A stretch of 64,000 nucleotides of DNA from Sorghum bicolor (GCF_000003195.3 NC_012872.2:57517695-57581694); one strand, 5' to 3'; counted from the first letter of the stretch, positions 1-11,177 are shown. A program made the numbers and translations. Notes: generated by a model not told the origin, from the letters alone.

Positions 1-752
1 GTGGCTGCAGGCTGCAGCTATGGCTGGCTGGGTGCTACGGCCGTTAACAGATTAAGGGATGTGACCGCCTCTATTAAGAACGGAGGTGGTCATCTTAAGG
101 CGGCCACTACGAAAACCTATACAACAAGTAGTGCTTCGTATGTGTTAAGCGGGACTAATATGCTAGTAAAACAAAAACAATCAAAAGAAAATATTAGTCC
201 TTTCAAAAAAAGAAAATATTAGGCTTTGGCTATAGCCAAACCAATAACTTTTGTAGTCTTTCGTTTGGAAACATATTGGGCCCACTGTTGGTACTATATA
301 GGGGCTTTGAGGGCAAAGAGGAAATAATTAAGAAGGTGACAAAACAATCGAAAGAAAATATCATTCTTAGCTAAATCAAGAACTTTGTGGTCTTTTCCTA
401 GAAAATAATTGGGCCCACTTTTGGCAAATATATATACTCTCTTCGTCATGAAACATAAGGTATCCAAGCAATTTATAGACAAAATAAGGAGCTTGGCAAA
501 ATATCACCTTGCCCCTTACTAATTAGGATGGAGGTAGTAGTTTAGTTGTTATTTTCTGTTCTTATTACTTGCTGCCTGTTTCAGATGATGCTTAGTTTAA
601 AAGGTATCTCAAATTTCTTGCCAAGAAAGGAAGAAGAGAGGAGGATGAGAATCTAGAATAACTTATATTTTGGTATAAATTTTGAACTTTAGGTCTTTTG
701 TGGCCTCCAGGGCAAAGAGGAAAGAATTAATAAGGTGAACTAATATACACCG
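1..752. repeat. AT-rich flank with diverged duplicated blocks
   Basis: No gene is recognisable here. Two or three diverged copies of one block are visible. A stretch reading roughly AGAAAATATT, then AACTTTTGTAGTCTTT, then TTGGGCCCAC occurs near 190-290 and again near 350-425. A motif GGCAAAGAGGAAA(T/G)AATTAA occurs at about 310 and again at about 711. This looks like an old, decayed repeat next to the LINE insertion. Its class cannot be named from the sequence. Confidence 0.4.
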
Positions 753-770
753 ACAAATAGATAGTTGAGG
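753..770. repeat. 18-bp target-site duplication, left copy of LINE
   Basis: ACAAATAGATAGTTGAGG matches 6889-6906 exactly. It defines the left edge of the LINE insertion. Confidence 0.85.
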
Positions 771-3025
771 GTGGAGGGCGAACAGGGCAAGAGACACAGC
801 CGCTTCCTCCCCCGACCCTGGTTCTCTCCGCGCTGCCACCGGCGGCGGCGCCGTCCACCTCTCCCGTGTCGGTGGCCGCCGCCCCCTCCTCCACTGCCTT
901 CCCCTTCTCCTCCGCCTCCGTCTCCTCACCTTCCCCTTCTTCCACCCCCGGGCCCCTCTCCCTCTCGGTTCCAACGCCATCGCCGAGTCCTCGATCTGCA
1001 TCCGGCCTGGGGCCTGCGAGCTCCTCCTCCACCCCCGTCCCCTCGGTCGTTGCAGGATGCGCAGAGGCCGCCGCCGTTGGGGCTTCCCTGCTCGCTGGGG
1101 ACGACCTCAGGTGGCAAGCGCTGTCACCGCTAGTGGGAGGGCGCTGCACGGTTGGGCCCCGACAGTGCGGCCCTACGGCCGTCGACATCAGGGAGTCCTG
1201 CGCCCGGCACGATGCTTGGGACGTCGCTGCGCTAAGGCCATCCACCGTGCTGGGTCCGGTGGGCTGCACCAGCACCGCCGCCGCGGCTCCCCTCTGCCCA
1301 GAGCCTGCGACGGTTGCTACTGGGTCGGGGACTGCGCTTTCGGCGTCGGTCACCCCAAGCTCCTCTCTCTTAGCGGCCGCGGCTCCCTTCTGGCTTGCGT
1401 CGGGGGTGCGCTCGAGGTACCACCGGTGGGCGGATGACGACGACGATGCTTGCCTCGACGTCGTGCGCCACCCAGCCCATCGAAGGCGACCTTGGCTCCC
1501 TCTGCTAGCGTCATGGCTCGCCCAGACCCCGGAAGGCAGCGACGTGGTCATTGGCGGCGAAGACGCGGTCGACCGCGTCCATAGCAGGTGTGTGGCCTAC
1601 CTGTGCGGCCTGTGGAGGGTCGCATCCCTGCTCGCCAACGCCGTCGTGGACGGATCTCCGCCCCAGATGCCGACGGGTGGCGCGAGGTACTCCACCGATA
1701 GCAGACGGGGCCGGCTGCCACCTTGACTACGCCTCGCACCGGCCAGTCGCAGCGCAGGCAGCCCCGGAAGATTCCTGCGGAGCTTTTTGGAAGATGCTTC
1801 AAGTGTTTGTCCTCTACTCATTGAGTAGCAACTTGTCGGTTACCTCGGCGTTGTCTACGCTGCCACAGTCTCCACCACCTCGCCAGAGACTGCTGACGCC
1901 CCAGGCATGCTGTGGCGCTCCAGCATGCGTCCCACGACCCCTCACGCGCGGAAGGGGGCCGGGCAGGGCACCGTGGCGGGTGTCGGTGGAAGCTGGTGGC
2001 GTCTGCGATGACGACGATGCAAGCCGGCGAGGGCCGCCACCTCTAACGGTTTAGGGAACGCCGCTACTGCCGTCGATGCCGGTGGCTTCCCCAAACCTGA
2101 TCCCCAGGTTTGGAGCCGCTCAGGTGCTCGGCACCACCAGGGTGGATTGACCCAATGCTAGAGGAGTTCGCCATCACGCTTCAGGTCATGCCTCCTCATG
2201 CAAGACCTGTGGCGGCCACGGTGGCGCCCGCGACGGACTCTACACCGCCGATGCACGGTCCGTTGGCCGACTATAACACTCCAAAATTTTCAATTTTGGA
2301 TTGTTATTAGAAAAACACTAAATTAAATAAGGATTTAAAAGTTTTTCTAAAATATTACAAGATTTTTATTAATTATTGTTATTATAAAATGAGAAAAATA
2401 TGAAATTTTAAAACTTTTATTAAATTAAGTGGAGAGTGTTTTGCTTTGTTGTTGTGTGTTTTGTGCCCTAGTTTTGTTTGGCTTGTCTTTGGAAAAAAAA
2501 TGAATTTCAAAATTTCTGTCCTTTCGGTTTTCGGAAAAATAAAACTCCAAAAGTCATAATTGAAAACTAATTTATAATTCAGTTGAAAAATAATTCAAAA
2601 ATGTGTTTTTAACAAGATGTGCTTTGTTTCTAAAAGTAGTAAAGAAAACAAGCTCTAAATAATCTCATATTAGAAATTCAAAAATGGTTTGGAAATTGGT
2701 TTGGCAAAATAGTTTAGAACTTCTCTTTTATATAAAAAAAAGTTATTTATTTTCCCTCTTTTTCCTTGCTTTTTGGCCTGCTCCCGCTTGCAGCCTGCCC
2801 CTGCGCCCGCGCTCACTCTTGGGCCGCGGCCCATCCCGCGCCCCTGCTGCTGGCGTGCAGCCCCGCGGCCCAGCTCCACCCGTCCCCCTTGCCCCCGCGC
2901 TGAGCCACCGACGGGGGGGCCCACCCGTCAGGGGTCACCCCCAACCTCCCGCCCGATTCGGACGGGAGAGTTCACCGCCGCCGCCTCCGGTGTGGACCCG
3001 CGCGCACCCCAATGTTCCCCGAGCC

Positions 3026-3032
3026 TATAAAG
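3026..3032 (+). promoter_or_regulatory. TATA box of the solo LTR
   Basis: TATAAAG lies in a GC-rich context about 755 bp into the LTR. It implies a short U3 and an unusually long R/U5 of about 3 kb, if it is the true LTR promoter. Confidence 0.5.
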
Positions 3033-5522
3033 GGCTTAGCCCTGTGCGCCGCGCCCGCCTAATCCTAGGGCGCCGCCGCCACCGCCCTAAGCCCCAGCCG
3101 CACCTTGCCGTCGCCATAGCCGCGGAGCCGAGGTTCCGCCGCCGTCGTTCTCCGCCTCCTCTACATCTCCGTCGACAAGAACACCTGCCCGAGCTTCGCA
3201 ACAAGGTGAGAATCACATCGGTGCCTTTCTCTTCCTCCCTCCCCCTCTCTGACGCGCGAACGAGCTCGCCGGAGTTCTTCGGCCGCCGTCGAGCCGCCCC
3301 ACCGCGCGGCCCGTCCTCCTCGGCCACTCTCTCGCGCGGCCAGCACGCGCACCGCGCTCGCCTCGGCCCGCGCGACACGCCAGTGCCTTCGCTACGCCCC
3401 GCCGTGCCCTACAGCACCCCCACGGTGAGCTCGCCGGAGCCAGCAATGGCGCCGCCGCCGCGGCTCGCCCGCCTGGCCGCACGCGCACACCGGCGCCCCC
3501 TCAGTCCACCATGGACCGGTAGACCAGCGCCCCCGCACGCGGTCCACGGCCCCCGCCCTAGACCGGCCCTATCCTGCAGCGCCACGTGGCCAGTCAAGCC
3601 GGCCACCCACGCTGGCCCTGGCCGTTTTGCAAAAAGCTCCCTGTGGTTTTCATTAATTAACCCGCAGTCCACCCCAGTTCAAAAATAATTAGATTTAAGT
3701 GCTATTTTTAGCAGTTTAGCCCCTGGCGCCATTAGTATTTATTTATTTAGTCCAAAATGCTTTTAAAATTCAGTTTTATTTATTTAAATTACAAAAAATA
3801 GTTCTGTTTATTCACAATTTTGTCACTGACCTAGTTTTGGCCGTAGAATCTGCGTTTTAACTCCGTTTGAGCTTGTTCTTGTCGCGTTAGTTTCTTATCG
3901 TCGTAAACTACGCTTTAGCAGTAATAGTTACCTCGTTTGACCGTTTAGATTTTCGCCATAAATACAAAATGATTAATGTCTAACTAAATGCCCTTTTAAT
4001 CTACAAAGAACAATTTAGGTTTACACTTTGGTATTTTCTTTTATAATCTAATATCAACTTTGTTAATGTTAACCTAAGTATTTATTAACTATGATTCTTT
4101 TAGTTAAACATAAATTATATAATTAATTTGTTTAATATTTATTTAATGACTTTTTGATTAAAAGCAACTTAGGTTTATAATTTTGATCTTTTGTAAATAA
4201 ATAAATGCTCATGTTATTAATATCAACCTTAATGTTTCTTTATTAATTATAACTTGATTAGTTTAAACATGATATATAATCACTTATTAGTCGCTTTCAT
4301 ATAGGCTATATTTCAAAAACTATAAATGCTTAATTGGCTTCAGTGGTATATAGTTATTTATAAATAAAATACGACCATCGTGTAGTCGTCTTCTTCGTTA
4401 CACTTCGAACCTCGAAAGTCGTGTCCGTTTAACGATAGCTCTGTTCTCAATCATTCTTGCGTTGTCACAATCGTAGCAATAAGTCGTGTCGTTTAGTGCG
4501 CTCTTTCCAAGCTTTTCTTTTGATTGTCGTTTGTTCTTAGTCGTGATTGTTTGTTTGTCTGTTTGTGTTGCTTGTTTGCTACGAGTAGAAGAAGCGTGGT
4601 TCGTCAGCAGTGAAGACTAGGAGCTAAGGACCGACGGTCGAAGCAGAAGTTGAAGATCAGAAGAAAGAAGCCAAAGAATTCTGAGCAGTTATACACTGGG
4701 AATAAAGGCAAGTGCATGTACCCTTTGATCATATTGTACCTATGAACTTTAAATACATTTACATTTCATTGCATGAGTCTTAATACTGCAAACCCTAAGG
4801 ACATGACTAGCCCTCTACTATATTCCTTGTACTCCTGGGTTTATACATGGGTAGAGCTGCTCTGCTTATCTATTCCATATAATAAATAAAAGTAAATGAT
4901 CTTACCTAATGAATTCTTCAATGATGATTAATGATCAAATGATGAACAATGGTCACTTCGGTGATGGAGATGTTGCGGTGCTTGCGAGCATCGTGGTTTG
5001 TTGAGGAAAGAGGGAGCGGGTACTGTTGGTGGTCCGGTTTGCCGGACGTACCCGTCTCTGCTCTCCGTAAGGACTTAGTCACGGAGCGGCCCCCTGGGAC
5101 ATACAGTGCAGCTCCAAGCTATATGGCTCTGGCTTGACTAATTATCCGGACCTCCGCTGGTAGGGTGTTACTTTCCAGGTAGGCGTAAGGAAGTAGCTTG
5201 GGTATTTATATTAAGAGGTCGGTCAGTTCGGGGTCCCATTGCTATGGGCACGGCTGCCGCGCGCCCCGGCAAAAACTTACGAGTGACATTCTATTAGTTG
5301 GACCCTCTGAAAGGTCTCGTAGTGAAACCCTGCCTGCTCACCTTGGTAGTGTTTTGGGGAGTCGCGACTCCGGGCGAATGGGAATCACGACTTGGAGTGA
5401 AAGTGCACACCTCTGCAAAGTGTAAAACTGTTATATCAGCCGTGCTCACGGTCACGAGCGGCCCAGACCCTCACTTGATGAGCAAATTGGATTCACTGGA
5501 TACTTGGAGGCGAAACTTGGTT

Positions 5523-5659
5523 GAGGTTGCTACCTCGTGCTTTGGCGGAATGGCTATTCCGTGTTGGCAGGATTGCTATCATGTGTTCTTAATTGGGATT
5601 GCTATCCCATGACTTTAATGGGGTTGCTACCCCGTGTTACTATCTGAGGTTGCTACCTC
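5523..5659 (+). repeat. Array of six short hairpins with a constant loop
   Basis: Six units of 14 nt recur every 22-26 bp: GAGGT-TGCT-ACCTC (5523), GGAAT-GGCT-ATTCC (5547), AGGAT-TGCT-ATCAT (5569, imperfect), GGGAT-TGCT-ATCCC (5595), GGGGT-TGCT-ACCCC (5620) and GAGGT-TGCT-ACCTC (5646). Five have perfect 5-bp stems. The stem bases change between units while pairing and the loop are kept. A seventh, CCCAT-TGCT-ATGGG, lies apart at 5235-5248. The function is unknown. RNA structure in the LTR transcript is an inference. Confidence 0.75.
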
Positions 5660-6906
5660 GATAATAATAATAATAATAATGATTAATAAAATGGTTAATC
5701 TACTTCCATCTAATTAAGGGTCGGGATGCTTTACTCATGTTTAGTAATAGGTTGTTTTAATAAAAGAATTGTAATAAAAGTTTACCAACTTAAAAGCTCA
5801 CTTACAGTTAAACAGTGTCAGCTTTTCCTTTGATTAAGCCTTGCATGTCATTATACTTTCCGTCTGTACTTGTTGAGTTCGACATGAACTCACCCTTACT
5901 ATTTCCCCCACACTCCAGTGTGTAGTAAAGTGCTGCTCAGAAGAAGGATAAAGATGTCATGAAGTTTTCTAGAAGGATATCAAAAGTGCTTGGCGTACGG
6001 AGCCCCCAGTCAACCGTCCCTGAGAAGAATGGAGCCTAAGAAGTTTAGCTACTGTTTCCGCGTACTCTGATGTTTGTAAGTGTTATTATAAATATGTTTT
6101 CCGCTATATATAACATTGTTTCTGATATTTCTATTCTTTGTTGTATGTGTGGACTTCCTGGGCACACATATGACGACTCTGGTCTTATTTTAAAAGCCAG
6201 GGTGTGACACCGACCAAGCCATGTCTGGCCTCTGCGACGCGACGCCTGCGACGGGTGATGCCGCCGTCTCGCCTCTGCCGTCGGCGCTGTTGACGCCTCC
6301 TCGCGAGAGTCAGCCCGGCGTCGCGTGTGGGGACGAGACGCCGACGCCGCTCGAGGCCGCTCGATGCCTTGCAAGGTTTCTCGATGAGGTGCGAGTCGAG
6401 AGGGAGCTGCCGTTGGTCGCCTCCCCACCTCGGCAGAGGACGCCTGTCAGGAGGCCCTAGCCTCTCCGGCCTAGGAGCAGTCGGATTGCCGCCCAGCCAT
6501 TGGCACACATCCCAGCCTCTAGGCGGGGCGAGGTTCTCCTGAACAAGCGACTGGGGATCGCTCCGCCGACCGCACCGGTTTCGCCTGCGCCGAGGGGGAT
6601 ACTCGATGCCCTGCGCTCTGGGACTTTGTCGGCGAACGAGGTGGAGGCCCTGGATGCGTTGTTCCCAGCGTTCAAAGGGCGTGCGTGCGAGCTCTTCCAG
6701 GAGGACTCGTAGGTCTCGACGTCGAGCGCGTTTTGGTTGACTCATTTATGTAATATCGATCCACACAACTCTTTGCTAGGTCGGTCCAGCTGTTGACCAC
6801 CTAGCGCGCTTGTTGCGTGTTGGTGCACTGTAAACTCTTTCTTCTTAATATAATGATGCGCAGATCTTCTGCGTATTCGAGAAAAAAAACAAATAGATAG
6901 TTGAGG

Positions 6907-7300
6907 CTGAGCAACCGTTCCGTTTAAGCAACTGTTCGCAGAGCCTAGCTAAGTTGATTATTGTAGCAAAGATGCTCAACCACGATAGTGAGTAGTGACG
7001 GCAGTAGGCAGAGCAGCCGCGCGCTTGGCTCCGATGAGCATAATTGATTGATTAAGAAGGTGCGTAGCAGTTGTGCTCAATTTGGCACATGACAGCCATC
7101 TTTAATTAGAAAAGGAGAAAGATATAGAGAAAAGATCTGTGCACGGAGCAAAAGCAAAAGAATTTGAGTGTGGAAAGAATGTCGTGATCTTTCACCTATA
7201 TATGTGAATTAGTAATAGTGGCAAAAGAAATTTTAGTTACTATCTCTTTCTGTCCGTGACAAATATTACTAAAAATAAAGGGAGTTGAGTCATACGGTCG
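6907..7300. other. Intergenic, no gene seen
   Basis: AT-rich sequence to the right of the LINE. I see no coding frame, RNA gene or clear repeat boundary in it. Confidence 0.5.
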
Positions 7301-7583
7301 ATTTTGTTTTCAAAAAAAAAGTTTTTAGATGATCATGTCAAGTATATATACTTTTGCCAAAGTATGTCACGGTCGATTTTACCTTAAACTGCTTGTGCAA
7401 ATTATTTTATGTAGCATTAAATATAAATTAAAAAGCAATTTTTTGTATAATTTATTTGTAATTTACGAAACAAATCTTTTAAGTTTAGTTAGTTTATAAT
7501 TAAATAATATTTATTAAATATAAACAAAAATACTACTCGTGGATGTTTTGCAAAAAAAAAATTGTAAAGGAAACAAGGCCTTG
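7300..7583. mobile_element. Degenerate MITE (GGCCTTGTTT family)
   Basis: The right end reads AAAGGAAACAAGGCC (about 7569-7583), the inverse of the GGCCTTGTTTAGTT terminus shared by the grass MITEs at 12448 and 31530. The interior has the typical AT-rich TAAATCTTTTAAG / TTTATAATTAAATAAT blocks. The left end is poorly defined. Confidence 0.5.
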
Positions 7584-8224
7584 AATCTCCTACCGATGCT
7601 TTCATCTCGGATGAAGAGAGAATGTAAAAAAAAAAGCACCGTCAGTCGGTCCGTGCGACCGTGCGTGTCGGATTGTCATGGAAGAAGAGCACGGGGGGAG
7701 TGACGTTGCTTTGTACCGACGTGGGCTCAGCTAGTCATCCGACGATTATGCTAAACCCTCCAATAAACTCTGTTTTATCTACATAGTTTTAGGTGAGGTA
7801 GTTTTGCAAATTAATCCGTGAAGCATGGAAGGTTCTGTCGTTTGCTCGCATGCAGATTGATTAGCTGGCTTTGCCTACCACACATGGCTAATCATTGGAA
7901 CCTTTTTGCCCTAAAAGCATTAATCATTGGATTATTAACAACATCCAGTTGCGCCAACTCACTTTCGCCTACACTGTTATTCGCCGGCTTTTTTGTCGGT
8001 TTTTTTTCTCTTGAAAAGCCATGGAGAGAGCATGCCGGGCATGTATTGATAGAGGAGACTTTTTTTCGTTAAAATGTGCCAAAACGATGCATGCGTGTGT
8101 TATTTATTATTATGTGGTGTTAGGATGGATCCAGCTTCAGGGATCATTTGATTTTATGACATAATTTGCCACAGATTACTGTGTTAAGGTAGTCAAGCTT
8201 GATCAATTGCTTTGACAGCGATTA
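7584..8224. other. Intergenic, no gene seen
   Basis: A low-coding AT-rich stretch. The open frame at 7818-8072 has no recognisable domain, no supporting splice sites and ordinary intergenic composition, so it is not called. Confidence 0.45.
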
Positions 8225-8227
8225 AAG

Positions 8228-8444
8228 GCGTGCTTGGTTTTTTTCCCCAAGCTAGCCTTGCTTGACTCATCTTGCCTAGCCTTGCCAGGTCAAGTGAGCC
8301 ATTTTGGCTCAGAGCTAGCAAGGAAATCTTTTGCCCACACAAGTATCGATGGACTTGGGCTAGAGTTCCAAACAAACAAACAGCTTCCATCAACATTCTC
8401 ATTAGGCAAGGCTACACAGTAGCAAGCCAAGGATCCAAGCATGC
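8228..8444. mobile_element. Short inverted-repeat element (MITE-like)
   Basis: A block of about 215 bp has similar inverted ends: GGCGTGCTTGGTTTT on the left and GGATCCAAGCATGCCC on the right (inverse GGGCATGCTTGGATCC). No transposase is present. The family and target duplication could not be fixed. Confidence 0.4.
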
Positions 8445-8445
8445 C

Positions 8446-9200
8446 CTTCTTGCAACAACTACTCTCTCCATATTCTTTTTATTAGACGTGGAGGAGTTTA
8501 ACTTAGATACCAAAACACTATCATGGTGGACTAATTGTCCACCGCCCTATCCCGCTTACGCTTTGATTGGCCATGGTCTAGGTTTGCCATCTCAACAACC
8601 ATGTTAGAAAACATTTTTCTAACTTAAAACAAATTAGTTAAGATTTTTTAGAGATAAAACCATACTTTATTATGTTTTTAGAATACAAAAACACTTTTGG
8701 GGGAAAAAATGAGAACATAATTCATCTCGTTTCGATCCGGTACCTGGTTCCGTAGTTCACGGATAAAAACGAAATTATAGTGCAAGATAGGGTTGAGAAA
8801 TTGGAATTTACCCTAGGATTTATTTTTCTTAGACTTACCAAGGTACGAAAAATATGTTTTGACGTAACTTTAGACAGGTGTAGCAAAAAAAGTATAGCAA
8901 ATGTTAGCTACCTGGATGTAGCAAAAAGAAATTTAGACCATGAACCAAAAAGGTCCTAGCGGCCGGTGACAAAAAAAAATGTTTTTTTTTTCTTGAAAAT
9001 GGTTCGGGTTTGTCTTTATTTATATATATAGCAGCGTTATTTCGGAACAATCAAATAATCAGATGCGTTGAATCTGCAAGTCAAGATGCAAAAATGCAGT
9101 GGGAAGTACGTATTGTAGCAGCAAAGGGATCAGGTCAGTGGCCACCACCCCACCACCACACTCAGTGTCACATGGCACAACCCAGGACAGCCCGGACCAG
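8446..9200. other. Intergenic, no gene seen
   Basis: AT-rich, with homopolymer A and T runs. No gene or bounded repeat can be supported. Confidence 0.45.
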
Positions 9201-9977
9201 ATGGAAGCTTCTCCTTATTGGCGCTTTATTATACTTGGTACGTAGGTGAAGCCACCTTTACGCGATCCACCCCGGCCGCTCCTTCTCCAATGATGACCCT
9301 CAACTCTCGCCACTACGCAAGCGCTAGAGCTCGCCCTTGCCTTGGACTTGGAAGGGCTCGCGCTCGCGCGGCGCATTATTTGGACTGCCTGCCCTTGGCT
9401 TGGCCGCGCCCGCCCGGCGCCGGGCAGCGACCGCGTACTCATGCATGTGGCCGGCCAATTTGACCCGCCGGGGGACCCCCACCGATTTACGGGCCGCCAC
9501 ATGCTCCGATCGCACATCCCTTTCGAAGCAGCAACCACCACCACACCGGCCTTCATTGCCTCGATCGCCCTCTCGCTCGCTCGCTCGCTGCCCCAGGCCA
9601 TCATCTATCCCGCCGCAACGACCACGGTGAAGTGAACACCTTCTCTACAAACCACCAAAACAACGCGCTAGAATCCTGCTGTGCTTATTCCTTCCATTCC
9701 ATTCCAGTTAATTCACTGTCACTGCCAGCCTAGCCTACCTTCTTCTCCCGATCCAACTAATATTCCTGCAAACAAACGAAGGGAGTAGATAGCTAGGAAC
9801 ACACACACACACACACACTCGAGGTCGCACTCGCATCATAAGAGAGGGCGCGGCTGCGAGGGCCACCCCCACCATAGCCATAGGCCAGGGCCTCCTATCT
9901 TGCCTCGCTCGTAGGGTATAGTGCGTGTGTTAGCCTAGCTAGTTGTGCTAGGTAGCCAGCCAGCCAGCTCGTCGGTG
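9200..9977 (+). promoter_or_regulatory. Probable promoter and 5' leader of the wall-protein gene
   Basis: GC-rich, C/T-rich sequence leads into the start codon at 9978. It includes CTCGCTCGCTCGCTCG near 9574, GAAGTGAACACC near 9629 and an (AC)n microsatellite at about 9801-9818. The frames at 9218-9635 overlap one another in every register and have no domain, so they are read as compositional. No convincing TATA box was found. The transcription start and any leader intron remain unplaced. Confidence 0.35.
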
Positions 9978-10412
9978 ATGATGGGAGGACGAAGATCAGT
10001 GCTCTTGCTGGCGATCATCATCGCCATCGCCGCGGCGGTGGCGACGCCAGCCGCTGGGGCGGTGGAGGGGGAGGTGAAGAAGTGTGGAGGGTGCTCTCCC
10101 TGCGGCGGCGCCGACTGCCCGGTGCTGTACCCGTCGCCGCCGCCGCCCGCGCTGCCTCCCCCGCCGCCGTACTACTACTACAGCCCTCCGCCGCCCGCGA
10201 CCTACCCCGGGGGGTCCGGGTGCCCGCCGCCGCCGGGCGCGTACATCCAGATCGGGAGCACGCCGCCGGGCAAGGGCCCGCTGTACCCGCAGGACCCGGG
10301 GTTCATGCCCAACAGCGCGCCGGGCCGCGCCGCGGCGCCGCCGCCGCTCACGGTCGTCGTCGTCGTCGCTGCGCTCGCGGCGTTGGCGTGCGCATGGGCC
10401 GCCTTCTTGTGA
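9978..10412 (+). CDS. Small proline-rich, probably GPI-anchored wall glycoprotein
   Basis: A 144-aa single-exon protein. Residues 1-28 form a signal peptide (basic MMGGRRS, then a long hydrophobic run ending near AAGA). A four-cysteine cluster follows (C36, C39, C42, C47, pattern CxxCxxCxxxxC), then extensin-like SPPPP motifs around 54-74 including a YYYY run. A proline/glycine-rich stretch follows, then a C-terminal hydrophobic segment (about 124-144) behind small residues (NSAPG), as expected for a GPI-attachment signal. The likely place is the outer plasma membrane or wall, with prolines hydroxylated and arabinosylated. Tyr residues next to SPPPP could take part in cross-linking. ATG 9978 was chosen over the non-ATG extension to 9945 because the signal peptide begins there. 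The role is inferred from composition; I do not recognise a named family member. Confidence 0.7.
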   Translation: MMGGRRSVLLLAIIIAIAAAVATPAAGAVEGEVKKCGGCSPCGGADCPVLYPSPPPPALPPPPPYYYYSPPPPATYPGGSGCPPPPGAYIQIGSTPPGKGPLYPQDPGFMPNSAPGRAAAPPPLTVVVVVAALAALACAWAAFL

Positions 10413-11052
10413 TGATCTGCGACGGCGATCGAGCTTTCTTTTCGGTAAGTACGTAGCGCGACGGATCACGGAGTCGAGATCGTGCCGGCGCGCACGGGTT
10501 AATTGATTCCCCCAGTGTATTTATGCATGCATGCTGCTGCTTCTTCTGATAATAATTTTCACTGGCCATCATATATGGGCTGCAGTACGTAGTTCTTCTT
10601 GGAATGTACGAAGGTTTTCTTTGCTTTTTAGTTTTCGTTTTTAATCTGATGATGATTTTAGAACAACCACTTGTAAGAAATGGAACGCAGATCGAATTCA
10701 GAAGAATGTGTAACCAGCAGGTCATTCCAGATTTCGTACGTTTTCTCAGAAGTCAACTTATGATGTGTATATGTATCGCGAATCGGTGTGATCTATTCGT
10801 TCTCTTATTTAGCGACCAACTTGCCGCTGTTCTTGGGGGCCGGGATCAGGGCGATCGAGCCGGTGACCATGCGTGTCGATCATGGTCAGTTTTCAAACGT
10901 TTTTAATTCATCAGCAGGATTCGTCTGCATGGGTCAGGATTGTGCAGATCAGTCATCCCAAGGATTGCGACCAATTCACAACAATCATATATGGCCATCT
11001 GAGGCTCTGAGCTAGTGAGCTGCTACAGCTGTAGCTGTGATTCTGTGAATCC
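10413..11052. other. 3' flank of the wall-protein gene
   Basis: Holds a possible splice donor CGGTAAGTACG at about 10443, directly downstream of the stop. A 3'-UTR intron is therefore possible. No further coding exon can be supported and no poly-A site was fixed. Confidence 0.35.
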
Positions 11053-11177
11053 AAGGCCTTGTTTAGTTTAGAAAAAAAAAAGTTTTTAGATACGGTAGCA
11101 TATTTGTAACGATAGCAATTATTAGTGTTTAATCATAAAATTAATTAAGATTTAAAAAATTTATCTCACAAAATACT
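11053..11177. mobile_element. Left part of a MITE (GGCCTTGTTTAGTT family)
   Basis: Starts AAGGCCTTGTTTAGTTTAG, then has the family's AT-rich interior. It breaks off where the LTR-like block at 11178 begins. Sequence resembling the other half of such an element (AGATAAATCTTTTAAGC and following) appears at about 12020-12110. Confidence 0.5.

Larger units (their letters stand above)
2272..6209 (+). mobile_element. Solo LTR (about 3.9 kb) of a long-LTR retrotransposon
   Basis: The 5-bp direct repeat CCGAC (2267-2271 and 6210-6214) brackets a 3938-bp block that starts TATAACACTCC and ends GGTGTGACA. The ends are near-inverted copies of TGTNACACC, with the first G apparently mutated. No coding domain, PBS or second LTR is present, so a solo LTR left by unequal recombination fits best. 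A promoter is visible: TATAAAG at 3026-3032 inside a very GC-rich segment, followed by a possible splice donor (AAG|GTGAGA) at 3206. The open frame at 2684-3688 runs straight through this TATA box and I do not regard it as a gene. The second half is AT-rich, then holds many small hairpins (see the hairpin array at 5523-5659). Its family was not identified. Confidence 0.65.
771..6888 (+). mobile_element. LINE-type (non-LTR) insertion, interrupted by a solo LTR
   Basis: The insertion is bounded by an 18-bp direct repeat, ACAAATAGATAGTTGAGG, at 753-770 and 6889-6906. It ends in a poly-A run (6882-6889) preceded by TAATATAATGATGCGCAG, a tail I associate with grass LINE-like elements. These are the marks of target-primed reverse transcription on the plus strand. 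Without the internal LTR (2272-6209 plus its TSD copy) the element is about 2.2 kb, so it is truncated or non-autonomous. The 5' part (771-2271) is GC-rich, with proline/serine-rich open frames (866-1726 the longest). The 3' part keeps two short open frames (6221-6460 and 6500-6712), the second encoding a peptide around HIPASRRGEVLL. No reverse-transcriptase or endonuclease motif is visible. Confidence 0.75.

Noticed and set aside
866..1726. 286-codon Ser/Pro/Ala-rich frame in the LINE 5' part
   Set aside because: Frames are open on both strands over the same GC-rich stretch. Without a domain it cannot be told from composition; kept only as part of the mobile element.
2684..3688. 334-codon open frame in the solo LTR
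   Set aside because: It crosses the TATA box and a splice donor, is Pro/Arg-rich from GC bias, and has no domain.
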